A DNA stretch of 64,000 bases from Candidatus Cottocaccamicrobium excrementipullorum. Lineage in GTDB: Bacteria; Bacillota; Clostridia; Lachnospirales; Lachnospiraceae. Location: NCBI GenBank assembly GCA_018713255.1, contig DVFL01000002.1, forward strand, positions 222,280 to 286,279. The letters run 5' to 3'. Below are positions 34,178 to 42,251 of the stretch, one piece after another (within the stretch, counting starts at the first letter, position 1; each line of letters opens with the position of its first letter). The notes beneath the pieces were generated by a model, which had not been told where the DNA came from, made no database searches, and worked only from the letters and a program-made list of their open reading frames with translations. The position numbers and the translations under genes were made by a program.

Positions 34178-34205
34178 GTTTCCTGCGCCGCAGAAAGGAG
34201 TATCC

Positions 34206-34403
34206 ATGATTCTAGTTAATGGCAAAGAAGAAAAGATCCAGCCAGGGATCACTCTGGCTGCCTACCTCAGTGAAAAGCAGTACCGCACGAACCGCATCGC
34301 CGCAGAATTAAACGGACAGATCGTCCCCAAAAGCGCTTACGAAAACACCCTGATTAAGGAGGGCGACCGTTTGGAAATCGTAAGCTTTGTGGGAGGAGGC
34401 TGA
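34206..34403 (+). CDS. thiS: Sulfur carrier protein ThiS
   Basis: Ubiquitin-fold sulfur carrier of 65 residues for thiazole synthesis. It ends in VSFVGGG; the C-terminal Gly-Gly is adenylated by ThiF and thiocarboxylated. The beta-grasp pattern MILVNGKEEKI...AAELNGQIVPKSAY...GDRLEIVSFVGGG is family-typical, although the extra final Gly should be noted. ATG 34206 has AAAGGAG 7 nt upstream. First gene of thiSFGH. Confidence 0.93.
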   Translation: MILVNGKEEKIQPGITLAAYLSEKQYRTNRIAAELNGQIVPKSAYENTLIKEGDRLEIVSFVGGG

Positions 34404-34407
34404 ACTG

Positions 34408-35055
34408 ATGAACAATACTTCTCCCCTTCCCTCCCGGGAAAAACTCCAGCAAGCGCTGGAAAGCCGACATTCAAAAGTTCTCCAAGAAAAGCTCAGTCAA
34501 GCTAAAGTGGCAGTGGCTGGTCTGGGAGGCCTGGGATCAAATATTGCCGTATTTCTGGCCCGGACAGGAATCGGGAACCTCCATCTGATAGACTTTGACC
34601 AGGTGGATATCACCAACCTTAACCGCCAGCAGTACAGTATCCGCCAAATCGGGATGGACAAAACAGAAGCGCTTCTGCATAATCTTCTGGAAATCAACCC
34701 TTACCTTTCCATCCAAACTCATCAGATTAAGGTAACGGAAGAAAATCTGCCCTCCCTGTTTGCCCAGGACAGCTTCATCTGCGAAGCCTTCGACCGTCCA
34801 GAGGAAAAAGCCATGCTGGTAAACGGAATTCTGGAACATTTCCCGGAAAAAACCGTTATTGCTGCCAGCGGTATGGCAGGTTACGGAAAAAGCAACGCCA
34901 TCAAAACCCGAAAGATTTCCAGCCGTTTTTATCTCTGCGGCGATGAAACCACCGATTCCTCTCTTGGCACAGGCTTAATGGCTCCCCGGGTGGCGCTGTG
35001 CGCCGCTCATCAGGCTAACCTGGTGATTCAGCTGATTCTGGAAGGGCATGAATAA
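34408..35055 (+). CDS. thiF: ThiF-family sulfur carrier adenylyltransferase
   Basis: E1-like enzyme that adenylates the ThiS C-terminus. The 215-residue product shows the ATP-binding [19 protein letters not shown], followed by [17 protein letters not shown], which is diagnostic of the ThiF/MoeB/HesA family. It is shorter than E. coli ThiF and lacks the C-terminal Cys4 zinc site, typical of the clostridial type 2 protein. The ATG at 34408 has GGAGG at the end of thiS, so the two are coupled. Confidence 0.9.
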   Translation: MNNTSPLPSREKLQQALESRHSKVLQEKLSQAKVAVAGLGGLGSNIAVFLARTGIGNLHLIDFDQVDITNLNRQQYSIRQIGMDKTEALLHNLLEINPYLSIQTHQIKVTEENLPSLFAQDSFICEAFDRPEEKAMLVNGILEHFPEKTVIAASGMAGYGKSNAIKTRKISSRFYLCGDETTDSSLGTGLMAPRVALCAAHQANLVIQLILEGHE

Positions 35056-35087
35056 ACACAAAAATCAATACAGAAAGGGAAAAAACA

Positions 35088-35861
35088 ATGAACACAAAGG
35101 ATACCTGGAAATTAGGTGAACATGAATTTACATCAAGATTTATTTTAGGTTCAGGGAAATATTCTCTGGAGCTGATTCAGGCGGCCGTGGAAAACGCCGG
35201 CGCCCAGATCGTTACCATGGCCCTTCGCCGGGCAAATGAAGGAGGACTGGCAAATATTCTGGATTATATTCCTGATCATGTTACTCTCCTGCCCAATACT
35301 TCTGGAGCCAGAAACGCAGATGAAGCCGTGCGCATCGCCCGCCTGGCCAGAGAAGTCTGCCAGAGCAGCTTTGTTAAAATTGAGATTATGCGGGATACCA
35401 AATATCTTCTTCCCGACAACTACGAAACGGCCAAAGCCACAGAAATCCTGGCAAAGGAAGGCTTTGTGGTAATGCCTTATATGTTCCCGGATTTAAATGC
35501 AGCCCGGGATATGGCAAATGCCGGCGCCGCCTGCATCATGCCCTTAGGAGCTCCCATCGGATCAAACAAAGGATTATGCACAAAAGAATTTATTCAGATA
35601 TTAATTGATGAGATCAACCTGCCCATCATTGTAGATGCAGGAATCGGAAGACCATCCCAGGCCTGCGAGGCCATGGAAATGGGCGCCGCCGCCGTCATGG
35701 CCAACACTGCCATTGCCACAGCGGGAAATATCCCGGCCATGGCAGAAGCTTTTAAAAAAGCGGTGGAAGCAGGACGAAGCGCCTATCTTTCCGGATTAGG
35801 AAGAGTTATGGAAAAGGGCGGCAGCGCATCCTCACCTCTCACCGGATATCTTCAGGATTAG
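35088..35861 (+). CDS. thiG: Thiazole synthase
   Basis: TIM-barrel enzyme that condenses deoxyxylulose-5-phosphate, dehydroglycine and ThiS thiocarboxylate into the thiazole phosphate. 257 residues, normal length. The catalytic Lys is in [18 protein letters not shown] (about residue 96); the phosphate-binding region GLCTKEFIQ...[20 protein letters not shown] is intact. Starts 32 nt after thiF, with AGAAAGGGA upstream. It receives dehydroglycine from ThiH encoded next. Confidence 0.95.
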   Translation: MNTKDTWKLGEHEFTSRFILGSGKYSLELIQAAVENAGAQIVTMALRRANEGGLANILDYIPDHVTLLPNTSGARNADEAVRIARLAREVCQSSFVKIEIMRDTKYLLPDNYETAKATEILAKEGFVVMPYMFPDLNAARDMANAGAACIMPLGAPIGSNKGLCTKEFIQILIDEINLPIIVDAGIGRPSQACEAMEMGAAAVMANTAIATAGNIPAMAEAFKKAVEAGRSAYLSGLGRVMEKGGSASSPLTGYLQD

Positions 35862-35873
35862 GAGGAAATGATC

Positions 35874-37091
35874 ATGAGCGCAGAAAACCACGTAAATGAA
35901 AGCATTTTAAGCGACCAGATCCGGGAGGATCAAAAGGAAAACCGGATCGATCATATGACCTACCTTCCAGGAATGGAAGACATCGGGTCTCAGATCATGG
36001 ACCAGGTAATTCAGGAAATGAACAATTATGACTACCGTCAATACACTGAAGCCCATGTCCGCAAGGCCCTTGCCTCCAGTCACCGTACTCCGGAGGATTT
36101 TAAAGCCCTTCTTTCGCCTGCCGCCCTTCCCCTTCTGGAAGAAATTGCCCAGCAGGCCAAAAAAGAAAAAGAGCGCTACTTCGGCAACTCCATTACCATG
36201 TTCACACCCATTTATATCGCTAATTACTGCGAAAATTACTGTATTTACTGCGGCTTTAACTGCCACAACAAAATTCGTCGGGCTCAGCTTAATGACGATG
36301 AAATCCGGCGGGAAATGGAGGCTATTGCCAAAAGCGGGTTAAAGGAAATTCTGATTCTCACAGGAGAAAGCCGCCGCAAATCCACGGTAGAATACATTGG
36401 AAAAGCCTGTGAAATCGCCCGGGATTATTTCCGGGTCATCGGTCTTGAGGTTTATCCCATGAATTCCCAGGAATACGCCTACCTTCACCAGTGCGGCGCA
36501 GACTACGTTACGGTATTTCAGGAAACCTACAATTCCGACAAATACGAAACCCTCCACCTGGCCGGACATAAGCGGATCTTCCCCTACCGGTTTAATGCTC
36601 AGGAACGAGCTATTATGGGAGGAATGCGGGGAGTTGGCTTCGGCGCCCTTCTGGGATTGGACGATTTCCGCAAGGATGCGTTTGCCACTGGATACCATGC
36701 ATGGCTTCTCCAAAAGAAATATCCCCATGCAGAAATCGCCTTCTCCTGCCCCAGATTAAGGCCCATCATCAATAACGACAGAATCAATCCGATGGACGTC
36801 CATGAAGCCCAGCTTCTTCAGGTAGTCTGCGCCTACCGGCTTTTTATGCCGTTCGCCAGCATCACCATCTCCACCAGAGAGTGCAAGCGGGTTCGGGACA
36901 ACCTGGTTAACATTGCCGCCACGAAAATCTCTGCCGGAGTCAGCACCGGAATCGGCGAGCATGTGGAGGATCTGGAAGATAAAGGGGATGAGCAGTTTGA
37001 GATCTCTGACGGCCGTTCAGTAAAAGAAGTTTACGATGATCTCACCGCGCTTCACCTGCAGCCGGTAATGGCGGATTATCTTTACGTCTGA
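35874..37091 (+). CDS. thiH: 2-iminoacetate synthase (tyrosine lyase)
   Basis: Radical SAM enzyme that cleaves tyrosine to dehydroglycine and p-cresol, the anaerobic source of the thiazole C-N unit (aerobes use ThiO). The motif CENYCIYCGF (C-x3-C-x2-C) near residue 118 and GVGFGALLGLDDFRKDAF, IAFSCPRLRP and ISTRECKRVRDNL are ThiH-specific. Of two ATGs (35868 and 35874) the second is better spaced from AGGAGG. 405 residues. Ends the thiSFGH operon; its 3' end overlaps the convergent YqeC-MobA gene by 10 nt. Confidence 0.95.
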   Translation: MSAENHVNESILSDQIREDQKENRIDHMTYLPGMEDIGSQIMDQVIQEMNNYDYRQYTEAHVRKALASSHRTPEDFKALLSPAALPLLEEIAQQAKKEKERYFGNSITMFTPIYIANYCENYCIYCGFNCHNKIRRAQLNDDEIRREMEAIAKSGLKEILILTGESRRKSTVEYIGKACEIARDYFRVIGLEVYPMNSQEYAYLHQCGADYVTVFQETYNSDKYETLHLAGHKRIFPYRFNAQERAIMGGMRGVGFGALLGLDDFRKDAFATGYHAWLLQKKYPHAEIAFSCPRLRPIINNDRINPMDVHEAQLLQVVCAYRLFMPFASITISTRECKRVRDNLVNIAATKISAGVSTGIGEHVEDLEDKGDEQFEISDGRSVKEVYDDLTALHLQPVMADYLYV

Positions 37092-38431
37092 TCAGGATAA
37101 TCGATATCCGTCAGCTCTCTCTCTTCTGCGGGGAATTCCATAACCCGGTCCGGAAGCTCTTTCATAATCCGGCTTCCGCCCCGGTCTCCCTGAAGAGAGA
37201 GGAGTTTTTCCCGCAAGGAACCATGAAAAATCACTGGGTTTCCCCTCCGGTTTTCTGAAGCCAGACACCCGATATCCTTCTCTCCGGGTGACAAATTCTC
37301 TGAGAATCCTTTGATCAGCCCTCTAATGGTATCCGGCTGTATCCAGGGCTGATCAGCTACAGAAAATAAGAACGCATCCGCTTCCCCGGCTCCTAAAATT
37401 CCCCGGCGAATAGAAGCCGCGATACCTTCATCCCCGTGAATATTTTCGGCGGTAAAGAACTTTTCTTCTGGTTCTCCTCCCATCATCCGGCCGTTCCAGT
37501 CAACGGTTTCTCCCTCTTCCAGCCTCCGTCCTGCATCTAAAATTTCAGGATAACGGCTTACTAAAATGATCTCCGTTTGAATTTTACCTTCTTTTTCCAA
37601 TTCCTTTTTCACCTGCAGAAAGACCTCCAGACCATGGCGGTAAAGAGGTTTTCCTTGAACAAGAGCAGTGAGCTTATTTCCCCCAAACCGGGTCCCCCGG
37701 CCAGAAGCCATATAAATTACTGCAATCCGAAAAGGCTTAAGACAGGCAAGCTGCACCCTTCGGCCTTTCTTTTCCAGCAGGGCTTTTATCTGAAGTCCTG
37801 CCTTCCGCTGATTTTCTCCTTCCGCCTGATTTAAAATTACAGACAGCAAGGCGGCAGGATAAGCGAAACTTAAGGGACGCAGGTATCCTCTCTCCAAAAA
37901 ATCTGAAGCCAGTTCCGGTTCCACCAACCTCTTGCCCTGTTCTTCTCCCTCTCCGGGGCGAAGGCCGCAGCCCAGCTGCCACCGGTGACAAACCTGATTT
38001 AAAGGCTTTCCCACTGCGGACAACCCAAATACCACAAATATCGCATCCACATTTCCTGGGATCACCGGTTCCCTCCCCTGATCAGGATACTTCATCGGCA
38101 GTCCTCTTGATCCATCAGCCTCCACCAGCGTCAAATCTGCCTGCCGGCACAGCTCTTCATAGGCAGCTTGTCCAGGAAAGACAAGCTTCCCCTCTTCTCT
38201 GCCCTGTCCTTTTTGGCCAAATACCACGATCCCTTCCTGCTCCATCTTCTGCTTCGCTTCGGAAATCCTCATTCCCGCTCCACTGAAACAGCGGGGAAGC
38301 CACATATGGGTGGTAGTCATCACAGCTGTCTTCATCCCCGCCTCCCGGCTCTGTTTTGCCAGCCTTGCAATCAAGGTCGTCTTTCCTCCCGAGCCGACTA
38401 CGGCAATCACATACCCTTTCTTCCTGTCCAT
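37082..38431 (-). CDS. YqeC-MobA fusion: selenium-dependent hydroxylase accessory protein / molybdopterin nucleotidyltransferase
   Basis: Two-domain protein of 449 residues. Residues 1 to about 225 are YqeC-like, with a P-loop AVVGSGGKTTLIARLA and TTTHMWLP, followed by DLTLVEADGSRGLPMKYP. The rest is a MocA/MobA-type nucleotidyltransferase (IYMASGRGTRFGGNKLTAL, then FLFSVADQPWI), which would attach CMP or GMP to molybdopterin. YqeC is known only by its association with selenium-dependent molybdenum hydroxylases, so its reaction is unknown; fusion to a cofactor transferase argues for a late cofactor step. ATG 38431 has AGGAGG upstream. Last gene of the Se/Mo operon. Confidence 0.88.
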   Translation of the reverse strand: MDRKKGYVIAVVGSGGKTTLIARLAKQSREAGMKTAVMTTTHMWLPRCFSGAGMRISEAKQKMEQEGIVVFGQKGQGREEGKLVFPGQAAYEELCRQADLTLVEADGSRGLPMKYPDQGREPVIPGNVDAIFVVFGLSAVGKPLNQVCHRWQLGCGLRPGEGEEQGKRLVEPELASDFLERGYLRPLSFAYPAALLSVILNQAEGENQRKAGLQIKALLEKKGRRVQLACLKPFRIAVIYMASGRGTRFGGNKLTALVQGKPLYRHGLEVFLQVKKELEKEGKIQTEIILVSRYPEILDAGRRLEEGETVDWNGRMMGGEPEEKFFTAENIHGDEGIAASIRRGILGAGEADAFLFSVADQPWIQPDTIRGLIKGFSENLSPGEKDIGCLASENRRGNPVIFHGSLREKLLSLQGDRGGSRIMKELPDRVMEFPAEERELTDIDYPDQT

Positions 38432-38487
38432 CCTTTCCTCCTGAGCTGCCTGCCAGCGTCCTTTTTCTTTTCTCTGACGAAATTTTA

Positions 38488-38516
38488 TTGCCATTTTCCT
38501 TGAACCGTTCTATAAT
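38488..38516 (+). promoter_or_regulatory. Promoter of the orphan structured RNA
   Basis: Plus strand TTGCCA (38488-38493), 17-bp spacer, TATAAT (38511-38516). The expected start (38523) coincides with the first base of the closing stem of the RNA. It lies against the direction of the flanking operon. Confidence 0.75.
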
Positions 38517-38522
38517 AATAAA

Positions 38523-38624
38523 CGTTCACCAGTTCTGGGAGGAGTGCGGTGCAAACCGTATAGCCGGTGTCCGGTCTCACACTAACTATCCCGGGAACAC
38601 GCGGCTGCTGGTGAACTTTTTTAT
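38523..38624 (+). ncRNA. Predicted orphan small RNA, ~100 nt, unrecognised family
   Basis: Closed by a perfect 9-bp stem GTTCACCAG (38524-38532) / CTGGTGAAC (38608-38616) followed by TTTTTT. Inside, TTCTGGGA (38533-38540) pairs with TCCCGGGAA (38589-38597), AGTG (38543-38546) with CACT (38580-38583), and the junction holds two hairpins, CGGT-GCAA-ACCG with a GNRA loop (38547-38558) and CCGG-TGT-CCGG (38564-38574). AGCCG (38562-38566) can alternatively pair with CGGCT (38602-38606), a possible pseudoknot. It has its own promoter and ends at the modC stop codon on the other strand. Not a tRNA, SRP, 6S or a riboswitch I know. Confidence 0.65.
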
Positions 38625-39727
38625 TCTCCTTGAAGCAGAAGCACTGCAGCAGGGTCCACGTAAAGCCATTCCGGCAACTCCAAAGTTTCCGGCCCTCTCC
38701 ATCCCTGCTTTTTCATTTCCCACCATATCCCATTTTCTAAACAGATTTGCCAGGAAAAAGGCATTTCCTCCATGCGGGGATGTTTCACCGGAATTCGATT
38801 CACGCCAAGGCCATCGGAAACCGGAGTCAAATCCTGTGTACGGATTCCCACTGCCTTCACATCCCCGCCTGCTTTTTCCGCCGTCTCCAGCACAAGACCA
38901 TTCCAATCTAGAGCCTCAACCTTCCAGGGACTGATCCGCCGAATCCGGGAAATATTCCGGCAGCCCGTCAATCTGGCCGCCTGACAAGTTTTCGGCCGGG
39001 AAAAAACTTCTCTTGCCGGCCCCTCCGCCAACACCTTCCCCTTATCCATAAGAACTAAACGGCTGCAAAGCTGATACGCCTCCTCCCGATCGTGAGTCAC
39101 CAGCACAACCGGACCTTCAAAGTCCCTCAGTGCAGACGAAAGCTCCATGCGAAGTTCTTCCCGCAAGTACCCGTCCAAAGCAGAAAACGGTTCGTCAAGA
39201 AGAAGAGCCGCCGGCTGATTCGCCAGGATTCTGGCCAAAGCTGTTCTCTGCTGCTGGCCGCCGGAAAGCTGAGAAGGATACCGTTTTTGAAGCCCTTCCA
39301 GCCTGAATCGGCGGATAAAATCCGCCAGGAGTTTTTGATCGCCTTTTTTGCCCAGACCAGCCTGAATATTTTCTTCTACTGTCATGTTGGGGAACAATGC
39401 GTAATTTTGAAAGAGATATCCGACTCTTCGTCTTTGCGGCTTAAGATTGATCTTCTTTTCTCGGGAAAACAGTTCTGCCGTCCTGGGCTTTTCTCCCTGA
39501 TTTCCCGGCATTCTCAGAAGTATCCGCCCAGAATCAGGAGAAACAATTCCTGCAATGCTTTTTAAGGTCATGCTTTTCCCGCTTCCAGAGGGGCCCAGAA
39601 TCCCCACCCGTTCCCGCCTGCAGGAAAACTGCACCTTCAGCCGAAATTCCTTCAGCTCCTTTTCCATATCCACCCAAAGCAGCTCATCTTCCTCCAGATA
39701 TCTGCTCTTTTCGCTTTCTGGTTTCAT
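38621..39727 (-). CDS. modC: Molybdate ABC transporter ATP-binding protein
   Basis: Energises molybdate uptake. The 368-residue protein has Walker A GPSGSGKSMTLKS (M where most have T), Q-loop LFQNYALFPNMT, signature QLSGGQQQRTALARIL and Walker B LLLDEPFSALDGYL. The C-terminal ~130 residues fit a MOP/TOBE regulatory domain. The start ATG overlaps the modB stop (ATGA). The alternative M at residue 21 aligns with shorter ModC N-termini, so the first 20 residues are uncertain. Sulfate or tungstate transport is excluded mainly by context. Confidence 0.92.
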   Translation of the reverse strand: MKPESEKSRYLEEDELLWVDMEKELKEFRLKVQFSCRRERVGILGPSGSGKSMTLKSIAGIVSPDSGRILLRMPGNQGEKPRTAELFSREKKINLKPQRRRVGYLFQNYALFPNMTVEENIQAGLGKKGDQKLLADFIRRFRLEGLQKRYPSQLSGGQQQRTALARILANQPAALLLDEPFSALDGYLREELRMELSSALRDFEGPVVLVTHDREEAYQLCSRLVLMDKGKVLAEGPAREVFSRPKTCQAARLTGCRNISRIRRISPWKVEALDWNGLVLETAEKAGGDVKAVGIRTQDLTPVSDGLGVNRIPVKHPRMEEMPFSWQICLENGIWWEMKKQGWRGPETLELPEWLYVDPAAVLLLQGE

Positions 39728-40401
39728 TCTTTTCCTCTTCCCCGATCCAATCCCATGGCCGCCCAGTTCATTAAGGAGATAGACAGTAAAGCTACCGTAA
39801 GAATAATCAATACATACCGGCAGGCCTCGTCCATATTTCCCGCCGCCACTTCTGTATATACCGCCATGGGAAGCGTTCTCGTTTTTCCTGCAATATTCCC
39901 TGCAATCATCGCCGTAGCCCCAAATTCTCCCAGTCCTCTGGCAAAAGCAAGGATTGTTCCCGAAGCAACTCCAGGGAGAGCATTAGGCAGAAGCACCTTG
40001 TAAAAGATCTTCCACTCTCCCATTCCCAACGTTCTCGCTGCAGCCATCAAGTCTGGATTAACCTGTTCAAAGGCACCTCTGGCAGACCGGTACATGAGAG
40101 GGAAGGACATCACCACTGCGGCAATCACTGCCGCCTGCCAGGAAAAGGGAATTTTCAATCCGAAAATCTCCAGAAAAAACCTTCCCAGCGGACGGCGAAC
40201 GCCAAATATTTCCAGAAGGAAAAAACCGGCTACCGTGGGCGGCAGAACCAGAGGAAGAGTGAGAATCCCGTCCAGGATCACCTTCACTCTCCTGTTTTCC
40301 AGGTTTACCACCCCCCAGGCAGCGGCAATTCCCAGAAAAAAAGTAATTACAATGGCTGCCCCTGCTGTTTTCAGTGAAATCCATAAAGGGGACCAATCCA
40401 T
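39724..40401 (-). CDS. modB: Molybdate ABC transporter permease
   Basis: Inner-membrane permease of 225 residues with five to six helices; starts WISLKTAGAAIVITFFLGI. The EAA-type coupling loop is AARTLGMGEWKIFYKVLLPNALPGV and the signature RGLGEFGATAMIAGN is typical of ModB/CysT permeases. Lies 25 nt after modA and overlaps modC, forming a standard modABC set. Confidence 0.95.
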   Translation of the reverse strand: MDWSPLWISLKTAGAAIVITFFLGIAAAWGVVNLENRRVKVILDGILTLPLVLPPTVAGFFLLEIFGVRRPLGRFFLEIFGLKIPFSWQAAVIAAVVMSFPLMYRSARGAFEQVNPDLMAAARTLGMGEWKIFYKVLLPNALPGVASGTILAFARGLGEFGATAMIAGNIAGKTRTLPMAVYTEVAAGNMDEACRYVLIILTVALLSISLMNWAAMGLDRGRGKE

Positions 40402-40426
40402 GCTTCTTTCTCCTTTCTCCGCGGCT

Positions 40427-41260
40427 TTATTGGACCGGCGCAGTCCTCATCCTCTCCCCTGCCGCTTTTTTTGAGGCATCTGCAAACCCATACGCTTCAA
40501 ATACTTCCATCGCCTGAGGCGTCTTTAAAAACTCCAAAAATGTCTGAGCTTCCTGGGGATGCGCTGTGGTCTTTACTACTGCTGCCGGGTAAATCACCGG
40601 ATTTTCCAGGCTTCCCTCCGGCGCCTCTGCCACCACATCCACCTGATCCTCCATACTGGCCGCATCTGTAGCATAAACAATTCCCGCATCGGCGCTGGCC
40701 GCCGCCACTTGGTTCAACACCTCGGTTACGTTAGTTCCAAAGCTTATCTTATCCTGAATAGAATCCCAGAGTCCAAGGCTGGTTAAAGCTTCCCTGGCAT
40801 ACTCTCCTGCCGGTACGCTCTCCGGATCTCCTAAAGCAATGCTGTCTGCAAGCTGGATATCTGCAAACTCCTGAAACCCCTGGTCATTCCCTTCTGGAAC
40901 AATTAATACAATTTTATTTTCCAAAAGATCAGTGATGGACTGGGAATCAATCAGCCCCTGCTGATCCAAAGCCTCCATCTGTGTTCTGGCGGCAGACATA
41001 AAAAGATCGGCTTCCAGTCCTCCTTCAATCTGCGCCTGGAGTTTTCCTGAACTGTCATAAGTCCCCCTCACCTTGATCTGAGGATAAGTCTGCTGGAACA
41101 TGGGAATCAGCTCATCCTCATAGACATTTTTCAGGCTGGCTGCTGCCGCCAAAAGAAGTTCTGAAGACTCATTTTCTCTGCTTTGACTGCATCCCGCCAG
41201 CATAAACCCTCCTGCCAGGCTAATAAGGATACCCCATTTGCTCCAGGGTCTTTTTCTCAT
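40427..41260 (-). CDS. modA: Molybdate-binding lipoprotein
   Basis: Solute-binding component, 277 residues, with a lipoprotein signal: GILISLAGGFMLAGCSQ, lipobox LAGC, cleavage before Cys. Mature sequence LLLAAAASLKNVYEDELIP and AQIEGGLEADLFMSAA is typical of ModA, in which the Ser and Ala backbone positions of AASL and SAA contact the oxyanion. Overlaps the MOSC-MogA gene by 4 nt. In a selenium/molybdenum operon, molybdate rather than tungstate is expected, but the two are not separable by sequence reading. Confidence 0.94.
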   Translation of the reverse strand: MRKRPWSKWGILISLAGGFMLAGCSQSRENESSELLLAAAASLKNVYEDELIPMFQQTYPQIKVRGTYDSSGKLQAQIEGGLEADLFMSAARTQMEALDQQGLIDSQSITDLLENKIVLIVPEGNDQGFQEFADIQLADSIALGDPESVPAGEYAREALTSLGLWDSIQDKISFGTNVTEVLNQVAAASADAGIVYATDAASMEDQVDVVAEAPEGSLENPVIYPAAVVKTTAHPQEAQTFLEFLKTPQAMEVFEAYGFADASKKAAGERMRTAPVQ

Positions 41261-42243
41261 GGTTCCCCCTGTCTCCCCTCTGATTTTCTTGGCGCTTCTC
41301 CACAGTTTCCCTCATCGCCCCTTAAAATCTTAAGGCCATGATCCAGGGAATCCAAGATAAAGCCCAGGCTTTCCTTCACCGCCCTGGGACTTCCTGGGAG
41401 ATTGACGATCAACGTTTTTCCTCGAATCACCGACACTCCCCGCCCCAGCATAGCTCTCGGAGTGATTTCCATTGAACGAAGGCGAATGTATTCTCCTATT
41501 CCCGGCACATTCCGGTGCGCCACCGCCAAAGTTGCCTCCGGGGTCTGATCTCGAAGAGAAAATCCCGTTCCGCCGCTGGTAACCACTAAATCCACCTGCC
41601 TGCTGTCTGCAAGGCGGATTAACTGTTCTTTCAGCATTTCCGGTTCATCTGGGAGAAGAATGGTTTCCACCACTTCATATCCAGAAGCCTTAAGCATTTC
41701 TGCTGCTGCCGGCCCGCTTTCATCCTTACGCTCTCCGGCGGCGCCTTTATCGCTTAACACAATTACTGCCGCCGTAAAGGGCCGCTGAGGATCCGGCCCA
41801 TATACCTCCATCCGATCTCCCGGACGAACCATCCCAGAGCGAATCACCTTGGCAAATACGCCCTGGGTAGGCATAATGCATTCCCCCATCCGCTGGTAAA
41901 TCTTACAATGGTTATGGCATTCCTTCCCGATCTGGGTGATCTCCAAAAGACCTTCTCCTGCGGACAGCCGTGTTCCCACAGCAAGAGCAGAAAAATCAAT
42001 TCCTTCCACCACCAGATTTTCTCCAAACGCTCCGTCGCTTACTTCTGCGCCCTTCTCGTTGAAAGCTTTAATTCGATCATAGGACAATAAGCTCACCTGC
42101 CGATGCCAATTTCCTCCATGGGCGTCTTGCTCAATGCCAAAATCCGCTACAAGTTTTCCCTCTTTAATTGGAGTTTTTTCCGTTCCGCGCTTCATACTGA
42201 TGCAGACTGCCCGAATCACTCCACTTTGGTTCTTTTTTTCCAT
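41257..42243 (-). CDS. MOSC domain-MogA/MoaB fusion protein
   Basis: Two domains in 328 residues. The first ~150 are a MOSC sulfur-carrier domain (DFGIEQDAHGGNWHRQVSLL, then GAFGENLVVEGI, with conserved CHNHCKIYQRMG cysteines near 110). The rest is a molybdopterin adenylyltransferase of the MogA/MoaB type, with VVTSGGTGFSLRDQTPEAT and NLPGSPRAVKESL. The first domain may deliver a sulfur (or selenium) ligand and the second adenylates molybdopterin before metal insertion. It follows moaA by 8 nt. Confidence 0.9.
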   Translation of the reverse strand: MEKKNQSGVIRAVCISMKRGTEKTPIKEGKLVADFGIEQDAHGGNWHRQVSLLSYDRIKAFNEKGAEVSDGAFGENLVVEGIDFSALAVGTRLSAGEGLLEITQIGKECHNHCKIYQRMGECIMPTQGVFAKVIRSGMVRPGDRMEVYGPDPQRPFTAAVIVLSDKGAAGERKDESGPAAAEMLKASGYEVVETILLPDEPEMLKEQLIRLADSRQVDLVVTSGGTGFSLRDQTPEATLAVAHRNVPGIGEYIRLRSMEITPRAMLGRGVSVIRGKTLIVNLPGSPRAVKESLGFILDSLDHGLKILRGDEGNCGEAPRKSEGRQGEP

Positions 42244-42251
42244 CTTACACC

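Noticed and set aside
34088..34205. TPP riboswitch in front of thiS
   Set aside because: The conserved CTGAGA and the 3' ACC...GATCTGG-type core are absent, and the leader is too short.
38523..38624. tRNA-Sec or Moco riboswitch
   Set aside because: No T-arm GGTTCGA, no CCA end or UCA anticodon stem; no match to the Moco consensus on either strand; nothing to regulate in cis on the plus strand.
38523..38624. Terminator of modC on the minus strand
   Set aside because: The same stem exists in modC mRNA, but it is followed by GTTTATTATT rather than a T-run, while the plus strand has a true T6 and an upstream promoter.
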